The position numbers were made by a program, and so were the translations under genes. From UBA2365 sp964594045 (GTDB lineage: Bacteria > Bacteroidota > Bacteroidia > Chitinophagales > Saprospiraceae): a stretch of 45,084 bases of DNA. The notes below the pieces were generated by a model. It searched no databases and was not told the origin of the DNA. It saw only the letters and a program-made list of their open reading frames with translations. The stretch spans positions 1-45,084 of the forward strand of contig CAZQKR010000034.1 in assembly GCA_964594045.1 (NCBI GenBank), in the 5' to 3' direction. Positions 15,947-24,918 of this stretch are shown one piece after another; positions within the stretch are counted from its first letter, which is position 1, and every line of letters begins with the position of its first letter.

Positions 15947-16795
15947 TTATTTGATGCGAAGAACTGCCAGAACCGGGTAATGGTCGGAGAGCTGGAGTTT
16001 ATTTCTGCGTTTTTTAGTGATATGCTGATAAGATTTTACTTCAAAATTTTTTACAAAAATATGGTCAATTGTTCCGGAGTTTTCATCCGTCAGATCAAAT
16101 CCGTTAAAGGTGTCTTCAGGTCCTTTAAAACCGTTTTTTGCTAAATCTTTTCCATCCTTCAGGTGTTTTTTGATCTCCAGGACCGGATCAGAATCCGGAG
16201 TGCAGTTGAAATCGCCCATCAGGATGATCCTGTCATTTTCATTCGTCATCTGATTAATTTTGGCAACGATGAGTTTTGCAGACATCAGGCGCGCCTGTTG
16301 GCCAATGTGATCGAAATGGGTATTGTAAACATGGATCCTTTCCTTTGTTTTAATGTCTTCCAGCAATCCGTAAGTGCATATTCTGGGTAATGCTGCATCC
16401 CAGCCAACGGATACTTCATGACTGGTCTCCGACAACCAGAAACCAGACTCTGCCAGCAAATTAAATTTTTTCCTATTGAAAAACACAGCAGTATATTCAC
16501 CTTTTTCCCTGCCATCATCCCTGCCAACGCCGATCATCCTGAATTCGGCTATACCGGCGGAGATGTAATCGAGTTGATGCTTTAATCCTTCCTGTGTACC
16601 CAGGATATCCGGGGCAGTTTTTCTGACGAAACTTACGAGTTCAGCCTTTCTCTCATCCCATCTGTTTGCTCCGTCGTTGTGATTGTCCCAACGCAGATTA
16701 TAGGTCATGGCGCGGTATTGCTGCGCAAAACCCGGGTTCATGCTGAGCATTGTCAAAAAAAACGCTAGGGTTGCGACGACGATGTATTTAATCAT
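15947..16795 (-). CDS. Secreted endonuclease/exonuclease/phosphatase-family protein
   Basis: About 282 residues with a signal peptide (YIVVATLAFFLTML, cleavage near GFAQQ). The fold's metal and catalytic motifs are in order: TYNLRWDN, GTQEG, the stretch with NTHFDHIGQQAR, GDFNCTPDSD, IDHIFVKN and SDHYPVLAVL. It should be a periplasmic or secreted metal-dependent phosphodiesterase or phosphatase. The substrate may be nucleic acid, sugar phosphate or phospholipid. ATG at 16795 is chosen; the frame is open to a TTG at 16831, but that would overlap purE and spoil the signal peptide. It follows purE by 22 nt, probably in the same transcript although functionally unrelated. Confidence 0.87.
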   Translation of the reverse strand: MIKYIVVATLAFFLTMLSMNPGFAQQYRAMTYNLRWDNHNDGANRWDERKAELVSFVRKTAPDILGTQEGLKHQLDYISAGIAEFRMIGVGRDDGREKGEYTAVFFNRKKFNLLAESGFWLSETSHEVSVGWDAALPRICTYGLLEDIKTKERIHVYNTHFDHIGQQARLMSAKLIVAKINQMTNENDRIILMGDFNCTPDSDPVLEIKKHLKDGKDLAKNGFKGPEDTFNGFDLTDENSGTIDHIFVKNFEVKSYQHITKKRRNKLQLSDHYPVLAVLRIK

Positions 16796-16817
16796 GGATT
16801 TTGTTTTAAAATTGAGC

Positions 16818-17318
16818 TTATTTTTGTCCAAGCTGACTGGCTTTCAAAAGGACTGTCTGTTCCATATCTTCCTGATATTTAAGCATTGCACTGTATAATT
16901 CCGGATCTGTGGTCGCCAGAATCCTGACTGCAAGAAGACCTGCATTTTTGGCAGCATTCAGGGCAACTGTGGCTACGGGGATGCCGTTGGGCATTTGTAA
17001 AATGGACAATATGGAATCCCATCCGTCAATCGAATTGGAAGACTTTACAGGTACACCGATCACCGGCAATCCGGTCAGTGAGGCTGTCATGCCTGGTAAA
17101 TGTGCTGCGCCTCCTGCACCGGCAATGATCACCCTGATACCCCTGGAATATGCTGATCTGGCAAAATCAAACATCCTTTGGGGAGTCCGGTGGGCTGATA
17201 CAATACTGAGTTCATACGGAACTCCGAAAAAATCGAGGATGCCAGCAGCTTCCTTCATCACAGGAAGATCGGAATCTGAACCCATGATAATGCTGACTAA
17301 TGCAGGATTATTATTCAT
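16818..17318 (-). CDS. purE: PurE, N5-carboxyaminoimidazole ribonucleotide mutase
   Basis: It converts N5-CAIR to CAIR in purine synthesis. The 166-residue length and the motifs IIMGSDSDLPVM, SAHRTPQRM, AGAGGAAHLPGM and GVPVKSS are those of class I PurE, with the catalytic His in SAHRTP. Class I is also what is expected when purK is present. purK ends 16 nt upstream. Confidence 0.97.
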   Translation of the reverse strand: MNNNPALVSIIMGSDSDLPVMKEAAGILDFFGVPYELSIVSAHRTPQRMFDFARSAYSRGIRVIIAGAGGAAHLPGMTASLTGLPVIGVPVKSSNSIDGWDSILSILQMPNGIPVATVALNAAKNAGLLAVRILATTDPELYSAMLKYQEDMEQTVLLKASQLGQK

Positions 17319-17334
17319 AACTGTTTTGTTTTGG

Positions 17335-18480
17335 TTATTCGGATATTACCCTGAGATGTTCCTTGATGTACATCGCTTTCATGTGTGCTTCAAGGATATT
17401 ATCACCAAGAATGGTGACATGCCCCATCTTTCGGGCAGGTTTGGTCAGTTTTTTACCATACCAGTGGATATGTACTTTGTCCATTGCGATGATCTCTTCA
17501 ATTCCGCTCAGCACAGCAGGTCCGGAATGCCCCGGTTCACCCAGAAGGTTGATCATGACGGATGCTTCTTCGCATATTGGTGGAATAAGAGGGAAATTGA
17601 GGATTGCTCTGGCAAATTGCTCAAACTGAGAAACATTACAACCTTCTATGGTATGATGGCCTGAGTTGTGCGGTCTGGGTGCGATCTCATTAACAAACAA
17701 CTGATTGTCGTGGTCGAGGAACAACTCAACGGCCAGCAGGCCAATGATATCTGTCTGACCAGCGAGTTCTCTGGATAAATTGATGGCCTGCAGCATTATA
17801 TCAGGATCGAGTTGGGCGGGGCAGATCAATTCATCGAGTACATTATCTTCCGGATCGAATTTCATCTCAACGGGAGGAAAAACTTCAATCTGACCGTTTG
17901 CATTCCGTGCGACGATCACGCCTATCTCGGCCTTGATATCAATCTTTTGTTCGATGACAGATGCAGTATCCATTATTTTGTCCAGATCTCCATCGTGATG
18001 AATGACTGAGACACCACGGCCATCATAACCTTCCGTTCTGGATTTCTGGACAAAAGGAAACTGAATTTCGCCCTTATTGATCTTTTGTATTATTTCTTCT
18101 TTGTTTTTCACCAGTTTAAATGGTGCTGTAGGGATGCCTTTAGATAGGTAAAGCTGTTTCTGCATGCCTTTGTCAATGATCTTTCTCAGTATTTCGGGAT
18201 CGGGATAGATCTCGATGCCTCTTTGTTTCAGGTGATCCAGCGCATCGATATTGACATGTTCTATTTCAACACTCAAAACATCCACAGTGTTACCAAACTG
18301 GATGACATCATCATAGGATTTGAAATTTCCTTCAATAAATTGAGTACAATAATTTGCCGCCGGCATATCAGAAGAAACATCCATAATTGCGACATGAAGA
18401 TGCCATTTGGCTACGGCTTCGCAAACCATTTTACCTAATTGACCGCCTCCGAGTATACCTATTCTTTTGTTTGTCAGCAT
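17335..18480 (-). CDS. purK: PurK, N5-carboxyaminoimidazole ribonucleotide synthetase
   Basis: This ATP-grasp enzyme makes N5-CAIR from AIR, bicarbonate and ATP, and hands it to PurE. About 381 residues. The N-terminal nucleotide-like motif is RIGILGGGQLGKMV. The ATP-grasp core has FVQKSRTEGYDGRGV, and the metal-binding region has AVELFLDHDNQLFVNEIAPRPHNSGH. A conserved tail segment reads GHVTILG. ATG at 18480 aligns with the family start; the open frame runs on to a TTG at 18513. A TATTTTTG element (18501-18508) sits just upstream. Confidence 0.96.
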   Translation of the reverse strand: MLTNKRIGILGGGQLGKMVCEAVAKWHLHVAIMDVSSDMPAANYCTQFIEGNFKSYDDVIQFGNTVDVLSVEIEHVNIDALDHLKQRGIEIYPDPEILRKIIDKGMQKQLYLSKGIPTAPFKLVKNKEEIIQKINKGEIQFPFVQKSRTEGYDGRGVSVIHHDGDLDKIMDTASVIEQKIDIKAEIGVIVARNANGQIEVFPPVEMKFDPEDNVLDELICPAQLDPDIMLQAINLSRELAGQTDIIGLLAVELFLDHDNQLFVNEIAPRPHNSGHHTIEGCNVSQFEQFARAILNFPLIPPICEEASVMINLLGEPGHSGPAVLSGIEEIIAMDKVHIHWYGKKLTKPARKMGHVTILGDNILEAHMKAMYIKEHLRVISE

Positions 18481-18500
18481 ATCTGTTGATATTAGCACCG

Positions 18501-18508
18501 CAAAAATA
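18501..18508 (-). promoter_or_regulatory. Possible -7 element for purK-purE
   Basis: Minus-strand TATTTTTG matches TAnnTTTG and lies about 20 nt before the purK ATG. The -33 element is not clear. The gap to the divergent dihydroorotase gene is only 95 nt, so the two promoters must be close together or overlapping. Confidence 0.4.
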
Positions 18509-18575
18509 TGCAATACCGCTTAAAGATATAGTATATTTACAATCTGAGTTGCAACTTTAAACTAAAAATGTCAGG

Positions 18576-19913
18576 ATGAGTACCTTATTGATCAAGGATG
18601 CGAAGATCATCAATGAATTTAAAACCATTCACGGAGATATATTTGTGCGAAACGGAAGGATTGAGCTGATGGCACCTGAGATCAGCAAAAAAGCAGATCG
18701 CGAATTGATAGCGGGAGGCAGGACCCTGATCCCGGGCATCATAGATGATCAGGTGCATTTCAGGCAACCCGGGCTGGAGTATAAAGCCGACATTTATTCT
18801 GAATCCCGGGCTGCACTCGCTGGCGGCGTTACCAGCTTCATGGAAATGCCCAATACCAAACCGCCTGCACTGTCACAAAAAGCTCTTGAAGAAAAGTATC
18901 AGTTGGCCGCTAAAAATTCAGCCGTTAATTATTCCTTTTACATGGGTGCTTCCAATGACAACCTGGAAGAAGTGCTGAAAACCGACCCGGAAAACGTATG
19001 CGGAATCAAGGTCTTTATGGGTTCCAGCACAGGAAATATGTTGGTGGATGATGAAAAAGTACTCGAATCTCTTTTTAGTCGGGTCCCGATGTTGATCGCA
19101 ACTCATTGTGAAGATGAGCAGACCATCCGGCAAAACCATGAATTGTATATTGAGCAGCACAAAGAAGCACTGCATGCAGGATTTCACCCCCTTATCCGTT
19201 CGGATGAAGCTTGTTATTTGTCAACAGCCAAAGCAGTAGCGTTGGCAAAAAAATTCGGTTCTAGGTTGCATGTACTTCACCTATCCACCGCCAGGGAAAT
19301 GGATTTGTTTTCAGGAGATCTGCCATTGGGCGAAAAGAAGATCACATCCGAAGTTTGCGTTCACCATCTGTACTTCAATGATGGCGATTATGCTCTGCTG
19401 GGCAACCGGCTGAAATGCAACCCGGCAGTGAAAACCGAAGAGGACAGGCTGGCACTTTGGAAAGCCTTGCTGGATGGAAGGCTGGATGTGATTGCAACTG
19501 ACCATGCCCCGCACACAGCAGAAGAAAAGGCTTTGCCTTATGTTCAGGCTCCGTCCGGTTTACCTCTTGTACAGCACAGTCTATACGTAATGCTTGATTT
19601 TTATGCTAACGGCAGGATCAGTCTGGAACAGATCGTGCATAAGATGTGCCACGCACCTGCAACAATTTTTAAAGTGAAGGATCGTGGCTTTATCAGGGAA
19701 GGATATTGGGCAGATCTGGTGTTGATGGATATGGAACGTCCCTGGGAAGTAACAACAGATAATATCCTGGCAAAATGCCATTGGTCTCCTTTTGAAGGGA
19801 AAAAATTCAGGCATAAGATTACACACACCATAGTCAATGGAAATGTTTTTTGGGAAAATGATCACGTCAATGAACTGGCTTCCGGAATGCGAATGAGCTT
19901 CCGGAATGATTGA
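18576..19913 (+). CDS. pyrC: Dihydroorotase (amidohydrolase superfamily)
   Basis: It cyclises carbamoyl-aspartate to dihydroorotate in pyrimidine synthesis. The metal-site motifs are complete: DQVHFRQPG (HxH equivalent), GIKVFMGSSTG with the lysine that is carbamylated, THCED, HVLHLST, and ATDHAPH with the catalytic Asp. At 445 residues it is a type I (PyrC/AllB-like) dihydroorotase. An allantoinase or hydantoinase cannot be fully excluded, but the position next to purKE suggests nucleotide synthesis. ATG at 18576 overlaps the stop of a 3-codon upstream frame (ATG at 18568) as ATGA. Confidence 0.9.
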   Translation: MSTLLIKDAKIINEFKTIHGDIFVRNGRIELMAPEISKKADRELIAGGRTLIPGIIDDQVHFRQPGLEYKADIYSESRAALAGGVTSFMEMPNTKPPALSQKALEEKYQLAAKNSAVNYSFYMGASNDNLEEVLKTDPENVCGIKVFMGSSTGNMLVDDEKVLESLFSRVPMLIATHCEDEQTIRQNHELYIEQHKEALHAGFHPLIRSDEACYLSTAKAVALAKKFGSRLHVLHLSTAREMDLFSGDLPLGEKKITSEVCVHHLYFNDGDYALLGNRLKCNPAVKTEEDRLALWKALLDGRLDVIATDHAPHTAEEKALPYVQAPSGLPLVQHSLYVMLDFYANGRISLEQIVHKMCHAPATIFKVKDRGFIREGYWADLVLMDMERPWEVTTDNILAKCHWSPFEGKKFRHKITHTIVNGNVFWENDHVNELASGMRMSFRND

Positions 19914-20086
19914 CAATTTTGTGATCATGTATCAAATTGAGACGGAAAACAAACCTGCTTGCAGAAACAAAACATAGCTGGAAACCTGATCTGAAGAGGA
20001 TCCGATAGCAAAACATATTTCAATCCAGCATTCCTATTATTGCCTGGCATTCAAAAACACGCAAAATACCGGGTTTTTGGATAGTC

Positions 20087-21112
20087 TTATTTTAGTGCCT
20101 TTTTGAAAAAAGCGTCATACTTCCACAAAATATCCTGGAACAACCTGAGTTGCGCGAGATAAAAATCTCCCCGACTGGTCTGGATAAAAAATCTCTCGGC
20201 TTTTTCCTCCCTGAAATGTTCCGTAAAGTCTGCAGGTGCAGCATAAGAGATATCATTTGGATCAGGAATATAATAAAATGACAGTTCCTCAGTACTTCCG
20301 TCAGTTTTGGTGATCCTCATTTCACAGAAAGGCGTCTGAGCCAGGATATCGGCTTTGGCCGGATTCTTGTTTTCAATGTATTCAGCATACTTCTGGCTGA
20401 AACCTGAGAGGTAGGCATCTGTAATGGCCTGATCCGGTGATCCCTGAATGGCTTTTTGAAAAGGATGAAGGGTTTTGATGACACGATCCTCCAGTTTGAA
20501 GGAGAATTTTTTATTGAAAGGGTAGGAAACCTCAACGGAGCGAATGGCTGTCGCCGGAACGTCCACCACAGTCAGATCCCGGAATTGTTCAAGGGTATAG
20601 TTGAACCGGGTATGAATATTGCCTTCCACAGTCGGTAGTTTCATGACAAAAGGAATATCATAACCGTCCATGACATAATAGGAGCCGCGCCCGTCAGTCG
20701 GTGAAGAACCGATGTAATATGCTTTCAGTTTTTTTCCGCTTTTGCTGTATATTTCAACTTTGATACCATGTTGGAGAAAGCCCTTCATGATCTCTTCCCG
20801 GGCGCTGTTTGGAGGAACGTAGTCGATCTGAACGCTTTTAATAGCATCCAGCATGTTATCCATGACATTTTGATTCACTTTATATTTTTCATTGACAACC
20901 CAAAATGCTCCCTTCCGCTCGAAATGGAAAGGTGGTTCACCTGTTTTATTGACCACAATGATCTTGTGTACCGATCCGATATCTTCCACAGCAAACTCAC
21001 GGTATGAAAAATCGTAGGAACTCATTTTGTTGTTGGTCTTGATGAGGTACCAGCCACCAATGCCCAGTACAATTAAAATGATGGCGGGTATCAGGTATTT
21101 TTTCATATGCAT
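20087..21112 (-). CDS. DUF4340 domain protein, membrane-anchored
   Basis: 341 residues: an N-terminal membrane anchor (MKKYLIPAIILIVLGIGGWY) and a long extracytoplasmic part with repeated β-α-like segments typical of DUF4340 (IIVVNKTGEPPFHFERKGAF, KAYYIGSSPTDGRGSYYVMD). Function unknown. DUF4340 genes are often found next to GldG-like ABC transporter accessory proteins. Here gldG lies about 6 kb away on the same strand and is not adjacent. An ATG two codons later (21106) is equally good. It is convergent with dihydroorotase, with 173 nt between and no clear terminator. Confidence 0.78.
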   Translation of the reverse strand: MHMKKYLIPAIILIVLGIGGWYLIKTNNKMSSYDFSYREFAVEDIGSVHKIIVVNKTGEPPFHFERKGAFWVVNEKYKVNQNVMDNMLDAIKSVQIDYVPPNSAREEIMKGFLQHGIKVEIYSKSGKKLKAYYIGSSPTDGRGSYYVMDGYDIPFVMKLPTVEGNIHTRFNYTLEQFRDLTVVDVPATAIRSVEVSYPFNKKFSFKLEDRVIKTLHPFQKAIQGSPDQAITDAYLSGFSQKYAEYIENKNPAKADILAQTPFCEMRITKTDGSTEELSFYYIPDPNDISYAAPADFTEHFREEKAERFFIQTSRGDFYLAQLRLFQDILWKYDAFFKKALK

Positions 21113-21550
21113 GTCTGTTTTTTCTAATCACAAATCGTAATCATTGATAAAAACATTCACTCTTACTTGTGGAAATAACATGAATGTTTTTTATGTCAAT
21201 TTTTGGTGATCTTAATAAATTTTTCTCCAAAAAAAATCAATTGCAAAAATATTCTTTGAAAATATATTATCCATTATTCAGTGCTTTTTTGACTCTCTTT
21301 TGGAATGTTTTTAAAATTTCCATTCAGATTCAGCAGTTAAAAGTTGAAAATACCCCGGGTTCCAATCAATATTCAGCTGCCAATATTTTGTTTTACCCTT
21401 AGTTAACGTAACTGAAGGCAGTATAGTTTGGTCAAGAAAAAATTTTTGGTAATAAAACCGGTTGGGAATAGCTGCATATTCAATATTCATCGATATCAGA
21501 GTCCAAAATTGGCAGAAAGAAATATTTTGTTTTTTTCGGTAAGCGATTGT
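21113..21550. other. Intergenic, AT-rich, nothing assigned
   Basis: The gap lies between the acetyltransferase stop and the DUF4340 start. A plus-strand frame at 21184-21402 is Phe/Lys-rich, typical of AT-rich non-coding DNA, and is not accepted. No hairpin terminator was seen. Confidence 0.5.
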
Positions 21551-22069
21551 TTATACATCATATTTATCTAATCTCCAGTTGATTAAACCATTTTGAATAT
21601 TTAGTTTTTTTGCGCCCAGTTTTTCAAGCAATCTGACTGAAGGCTCATTGCCAATGTAACAGTTTGCCGTGATGGCTTTGACTTCCTGATGTTGAAATGC
21701 CCAGTTGACCAAAGCCTGAGCTGTTTCAGTTGCATATCCTTTTTTCCTTTTGGACTCGATCAATCCATATCCCAAATTCACTTCCCCGAGTTTATCCGGA
21801 GGAGATTTAAATCCAGCATCACCGATAACGGTTTGTTCAGCCTTTTCCAGTATCAGGTATGAGGTAAATCCATTGGGATCTCCTGTTTTGTCCAATTGGG
21901 AGATGATCTTCGGTAAAAGGTCAAGAAATTCATTGTCTGGCCATTCATCCGTGTGAACAATCTGATTCTCATAATCAATAAAAAACACATCATCCCGGAT
22001 CTTTTCGGCAAGCGATAAAGTGATTGGAATAAGTTGTAATCTTAAGGTGTTTAAAACATTGTTTTTCAT
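21551..22069 (-). CDS. GNAT-family N-acetyltransferase (RimJ/RimL type)
   Basis: About 172 residues. The pattern is that of the RimJ/RimL group: TLRLQLIPITLSLAEKI at the N-terminus, SYLILEKAEQTVIGDAGF in the core strand, VNLGYGLIESKRKKGYATE as the acetyl-CoA-binding loop, and NEPSVRLLEKLGAKK near the C-terminus. It should transfer an acetyl group from acetyl-CoA to an amine; the acceptor is unknown. ATG at 22069 is preferred because it puts the first conserved strand at the usual place; the frame is open to 22141. Confidence 0.87.
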   Translation of the reverse strand: MKNNVLNTLRLQLIPITLSLAEKIRDDVFFIDYENQIVHTDEWPDNEFLDLLPKIISQLDKTGDPNGFTSYLILEKAEQTVIGDAGFKSPPDKLGEVNLGYGLIESKRKKGYATETAQALVNWAFQHQEVKAITANCYIGNEPSVRLLEKLGAKKLNIQNGLINWRLDKYDV

Positions 22070-22194
22070 TTTAAGGCCAAGTTCAAATGATGCATAATGT
22101 TGAGTACTGATCCCTGGTAGTTTTTTCAGTTGCCTGGTCACTGAATTGGATGCTATCTCATAATTAATGGAGACGTAACTGAATATTGCTGCAC

Positions 22195-22668
22195 TTAATT
22201 AAGCAGATAATAACTCGCTGTCAGGACAGATGCAAAAGTAACCCAAAGCAGGTACGGAATATTAATGTATGATGCGATCGGTTTGATTTTGTAAAATTTG
22301 ACCAGCATGATGACGATAAAGATCCATAATGTGATGATCTCGATCAAAGCCAGTCCGATCATTTTAAAATAGAAAAAGATAAAGCTCCAGGCAAAATTCA
22401 GCAGCAGTTGAATGAAAAAGATCAAAATCGCCTGGTTGCGGGTCCTGCTTGCATCAGTTTTCCAGATCAGGTAAAGAGATATCCCCATAAGGATGTACAA
22501 GGCAGACCAAACAGGTCCGAAGACCCAGCCGGGCGGATTGAAGGAGGGCCTGTTTATGGACTCATACCATCCGGGATCTGATTGCGGAGTGATCGTGCCT
22601 GCCAGTGCGCCCAGACCTAAGGGAAGTATGATGGATATAATGAGTTTTAAAATTTGAATTTTATTCAT
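22195..22668 (-). CDS. tspO: TspO/MBR family membrane protein
   Basis: About 157 residues with five hydrophobic segments, as expected for TspO. The family signature is present: WYESINRPSFNPPGWVFGP, followed by VWSALYILMGISLYLIW, and later NFAWSFIFFYFK. TspO proteins bind porphyrins and related molecules and have been linked to tetrapyrrole handling and stress. Start codons at 22674 and 22668 are both possible. The upstream outer-membrane protein gene ends about 20 nt away, so they are probably co-transcribed. Confidence 0.93.
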   Translation of the reverse strand: MNKIQILKLIISIILPLGLGALAGTITPQSDPGWYESINRPSFNPPGWVFGPVWSALYILMGISLYLIWKTDASRTRNQAILIFFIQLLLNFAWSFIFFYFKMIGLALIEIITLWIFIVIMLVKFYKIKPIASYINIPYLLWVTFASVLTASYYLLN

Positions 22669-22692
22669 GATCATATTTTAGTTTTATGTTAT

Positions 22693-23472
22693 TCAGTTTT
22701 GAAATTTGTATGTTATGCTAACTGTTGCATAATGGAATAAGGAAAAATTGTACACTTCATCATTATCAGCGCCACCTTCCAGGATTCTGTATCCAGCCCC
22801 GAATCTGATATGATCGGTCATCTCATAAGTGGCAGCAATCATCACATCTTCTGCCCGGCCTTGAGGAGCAGCAAGTGCATCTCCTTCAAGCAAAAGCCCC
22901 AATTGATCTGTCATTTTCCAAAAAAGCCGGAAATTTATGATGGGAACAAATCCAATATTGGTTTTTTCGGAAAAAGATCCGGCAGAAGAAATGGCGATTT
23001 TAGCATCTCTGATTTTGGCTGTGAAGCCCATTCCGAATTCAAATCCAGGATTTTTAACGAAGTCAAAACGATAAGTCAACCGATAGGAATTGAATTGATA
23101 GATACCTTTCAGATCGGTATTGGCAGGAAATCCAATGCCCTGAAAAATGATGTGCTGATCTTTTTTGCCTTCTGCGCTGATCTTCAAAGGTGCATACAGC
23201 AAAGAGAGATTGTGCCTCGAATTTATGGTATAACCAAGCCTTATCCTGTAAAAGAATGTATTTTCCGGCATCAGGTCTGTTTTCATGGAAAAAGTTGTAC
23301 CCTCGTTACCAGGGATACGGATATTATTATACCCGGTAAAGACATAACCTGTTTCTAAGTCAACTGAAGTCTGAGCCCTGAGTGAATCAAAAGAGGCGAA
23401 AGTCAAAAAAATAACTTCAATGATCAAAAAACTGATTTCATAAATGCTGATATTTTTTTTTACCCTATTCAT
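22693..23472 (-). CDS. Probable outer-membrane β-barrel protein
   Basis: 259 residues with an N-terminal signal (FLIIEVIFLTFASFDSLRAQ). The rest alternates hydrophobic and polar residues in strand-length runs with frequent aromatic ends (YRIRLGYTINSRHNLSLLYA, YRLTYRFDFVKNPGFEFGMG, RFGAGYRILEGG). It ends in a final strand (TVSITYKFQN). No specific family is recognised. It is the first gene of a pair with tspO, which could point to a porphyrin- or lipid-related role, but that is only a guess. Confidence 0.7.
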   Translation of the reverse strand: MNRVKKNISIYEISFLIIEVIFLTFASFDSLRAQTSVDLETGYVFTGYNNIRIPGNEGTTFSMKTDLMPENTFFYRIRLGYTINSRHNLSLLYAPLKISAEGKKDQHIIFQGIGFPANTDLKGIYQFNSYRLTYRFDFVKNPGFEFGMGFTAKIRDAKIAISSAGSFSEKTNIGFVPIINFRLFWKMTDQLGLLLEGDALAAPQGRAEDVMIAATYEMTDHIRFGAGYRILEGGADNDEVYNFSLFHYATVSITYKFQN

Positions 23473-23956
23473 TTTTCCGGATAAAAATACAGCTTTTTTC
23501 CCATATTTATCAGATTGAGCGATATGACCAATAAATATTCACGTGCATCTTATTCATAAATTTTTATTGATTGTTCAGTCCAAGTTATTTCAAGATTAAT
23601 GACATAGAATTTCCATAGTGGATCAGATAGCTTGAGGATACAATCTAAAAATGAGCTATTTGCTGTCAATAGTGTCATTGTTCATTGGCAGTAATAAGTG
23701 TTCATTCAGAATTGACTGGGCCTGATTTACAACCTGCGCAGCAGAAACAATTGACCCTGTTTATGAAACCAGCTTTATAACAGGTTCCTGCACTTTCCGG
23801 TGATCACATATGATCGGGCACCAATTTTTTAACTATTTTGTTATTTATATTTATTATAAATATTTATTTGTTTTTGACAAATATCATCAATAATAATCAG
23901 GAAGAGTTGTTTTTATGCAAAATATATAATAAACTTGGGTATTGAATATCAAATAA
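23473..23956. other. Intergenic region, nothing assigned
   Basis: A divergent gap between the outer-membrane protein (minus) and the papain-fold protein (plus). It contains AT-rich runs near 23825-23900 and a 24-codon frame at 23651 without support. Only weak promoter-like words (for example TGTTTTTG) occur before the plus-strand gene. Confidence 0.5.
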
Positions 23957-24724
23957 TTGGAAGTGGGTACTATTGTAAAATTTACACTGACGCTTTTTTT
24001 TGGTTTTCAAAGCCTAGTTCTGCCTTGCCAGAAAGCGGATCAGTTTAATTCTCGGTTCAAGGTAGCTGTTGTTGGTCTGGAAGAACTTGATCTCAAAACG
24101 GGGGATTTGGTTTTATTCCAAAGCAGTGTATATGAAGGCGTATTAGTTGAAATAGGCACACTCTCAAACATTACACATCTGGCCATGGTGGTTAAGGATC
24201 CGGAGTCATCAGAACTGTGGCTTACTCATTCAACAGACAATGAATACTTCGGTGCCCGGCATGATGTGATCAATGAAGCTTCACCCAGAGGAGGTGTGAT
24301 AATCACTCACCTGGAGCACTCTTTTTTTTATATGAAAGAACGGCCTGAGGGGTTTTATAAAAATATCTGGATCTATCCGCTCAATGAGGATCTGGTAAAA
24401 AGACCTGATGCAAACGAAGTGATTGAATTTTATGAAAAAAACAAACATTATAAGTTTGAAACTTCATTGTTACGTTATTTTCTCACACAATTTGATCTGT
24501 TTCTCTTTGGCAGGGATTTGTTCTCTTTGCCCAGGAATGATAAAAGTTATTGTGCCGATTATCTTGCTCAACTATTTAAAGAATTGGGTTTTCCAATTGA
24601 AAACAACCAGAAGCCAAACGATTATACTCCGGGAGATATTTGTTATATGATCGCTCCATTGTATCATGCACCCATACATTTCACTTTTGTGAATGGCGCA
24701 TACCGTTTTAGCAGGGAAAAGTGA
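23957..24724 (+). CDS. Permuted papain-fold (YiiX/NlpC-P60-like) hydrolase, probably exported
   Basis: About 255 residues. A hydrophobic N-terminus (KFTLTLFFGFQSLVLP) suggests export. It is followed by LKTGDLVLFQS, the first strand of YiiX-like proteins, then the catalytic-type His (His74 in NITHLAMVV). Much later comes the Cys (Cys199 in SYCADYLAQLFKELG). His before Cys is the circularly permuted order of this group, which includes amidases and lipid hydrolases. No ATG occurs in the first ~75 codons and a stop lies just upstream, so translation must begin at TTG (23957) or GTG (23963). It stands alone; the substrate is unknown. Confidence 0.78.
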   Translation: MEVGTIVKFTLTLFFGFQSLVLPCQKADQFNSRFKVAVVGLEELDLKTGDLVLFQSSVYEGVLVEIGTLSNITHLAMVVKDPESSELWLTHSTDNEYFGARHDVINEASPRGGVIITHLEHSFFYMKERPEGFYKNIWIYPLNEDLVKRPDANEVIEFYEKNKHYKFETSLLRYFLTQFDLFLFGRDLFSLPRNDKSYCADYLAQLFKELGFPIENNQKPNDYTPGDICYMIAPLYHAPIHFTFVNGAYRFSREK

Positions 24725-24918
24725 TCTTGAGCTTGTAATTATTTCAGCTGTTAAGAATGAATTCTATACATGAGATAGATTGAAAGCAAATTGCTTCAGT
24801 TCTTTTAGTTCCTTTCAGTCAGAATTGAAAACCAGATATGACCTTTGACTTGATTGGAGGAAATTCATTATCCTGACCACAATATCAGGCATTCAATTAT
24901 TGATTTGATCCGGCTGGC

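Noticed and set aside
16909..17664. 251-codon plus-strand frame
   Set aside because: It runs antisense through purE and purK, whose proteins show all expected motifs; the plus-strand product has none.
21184..21402. 72-codon plus-strand frame
   Set aside because: Composition typical of AT-rich intergenic DNA; no motif or promoter.
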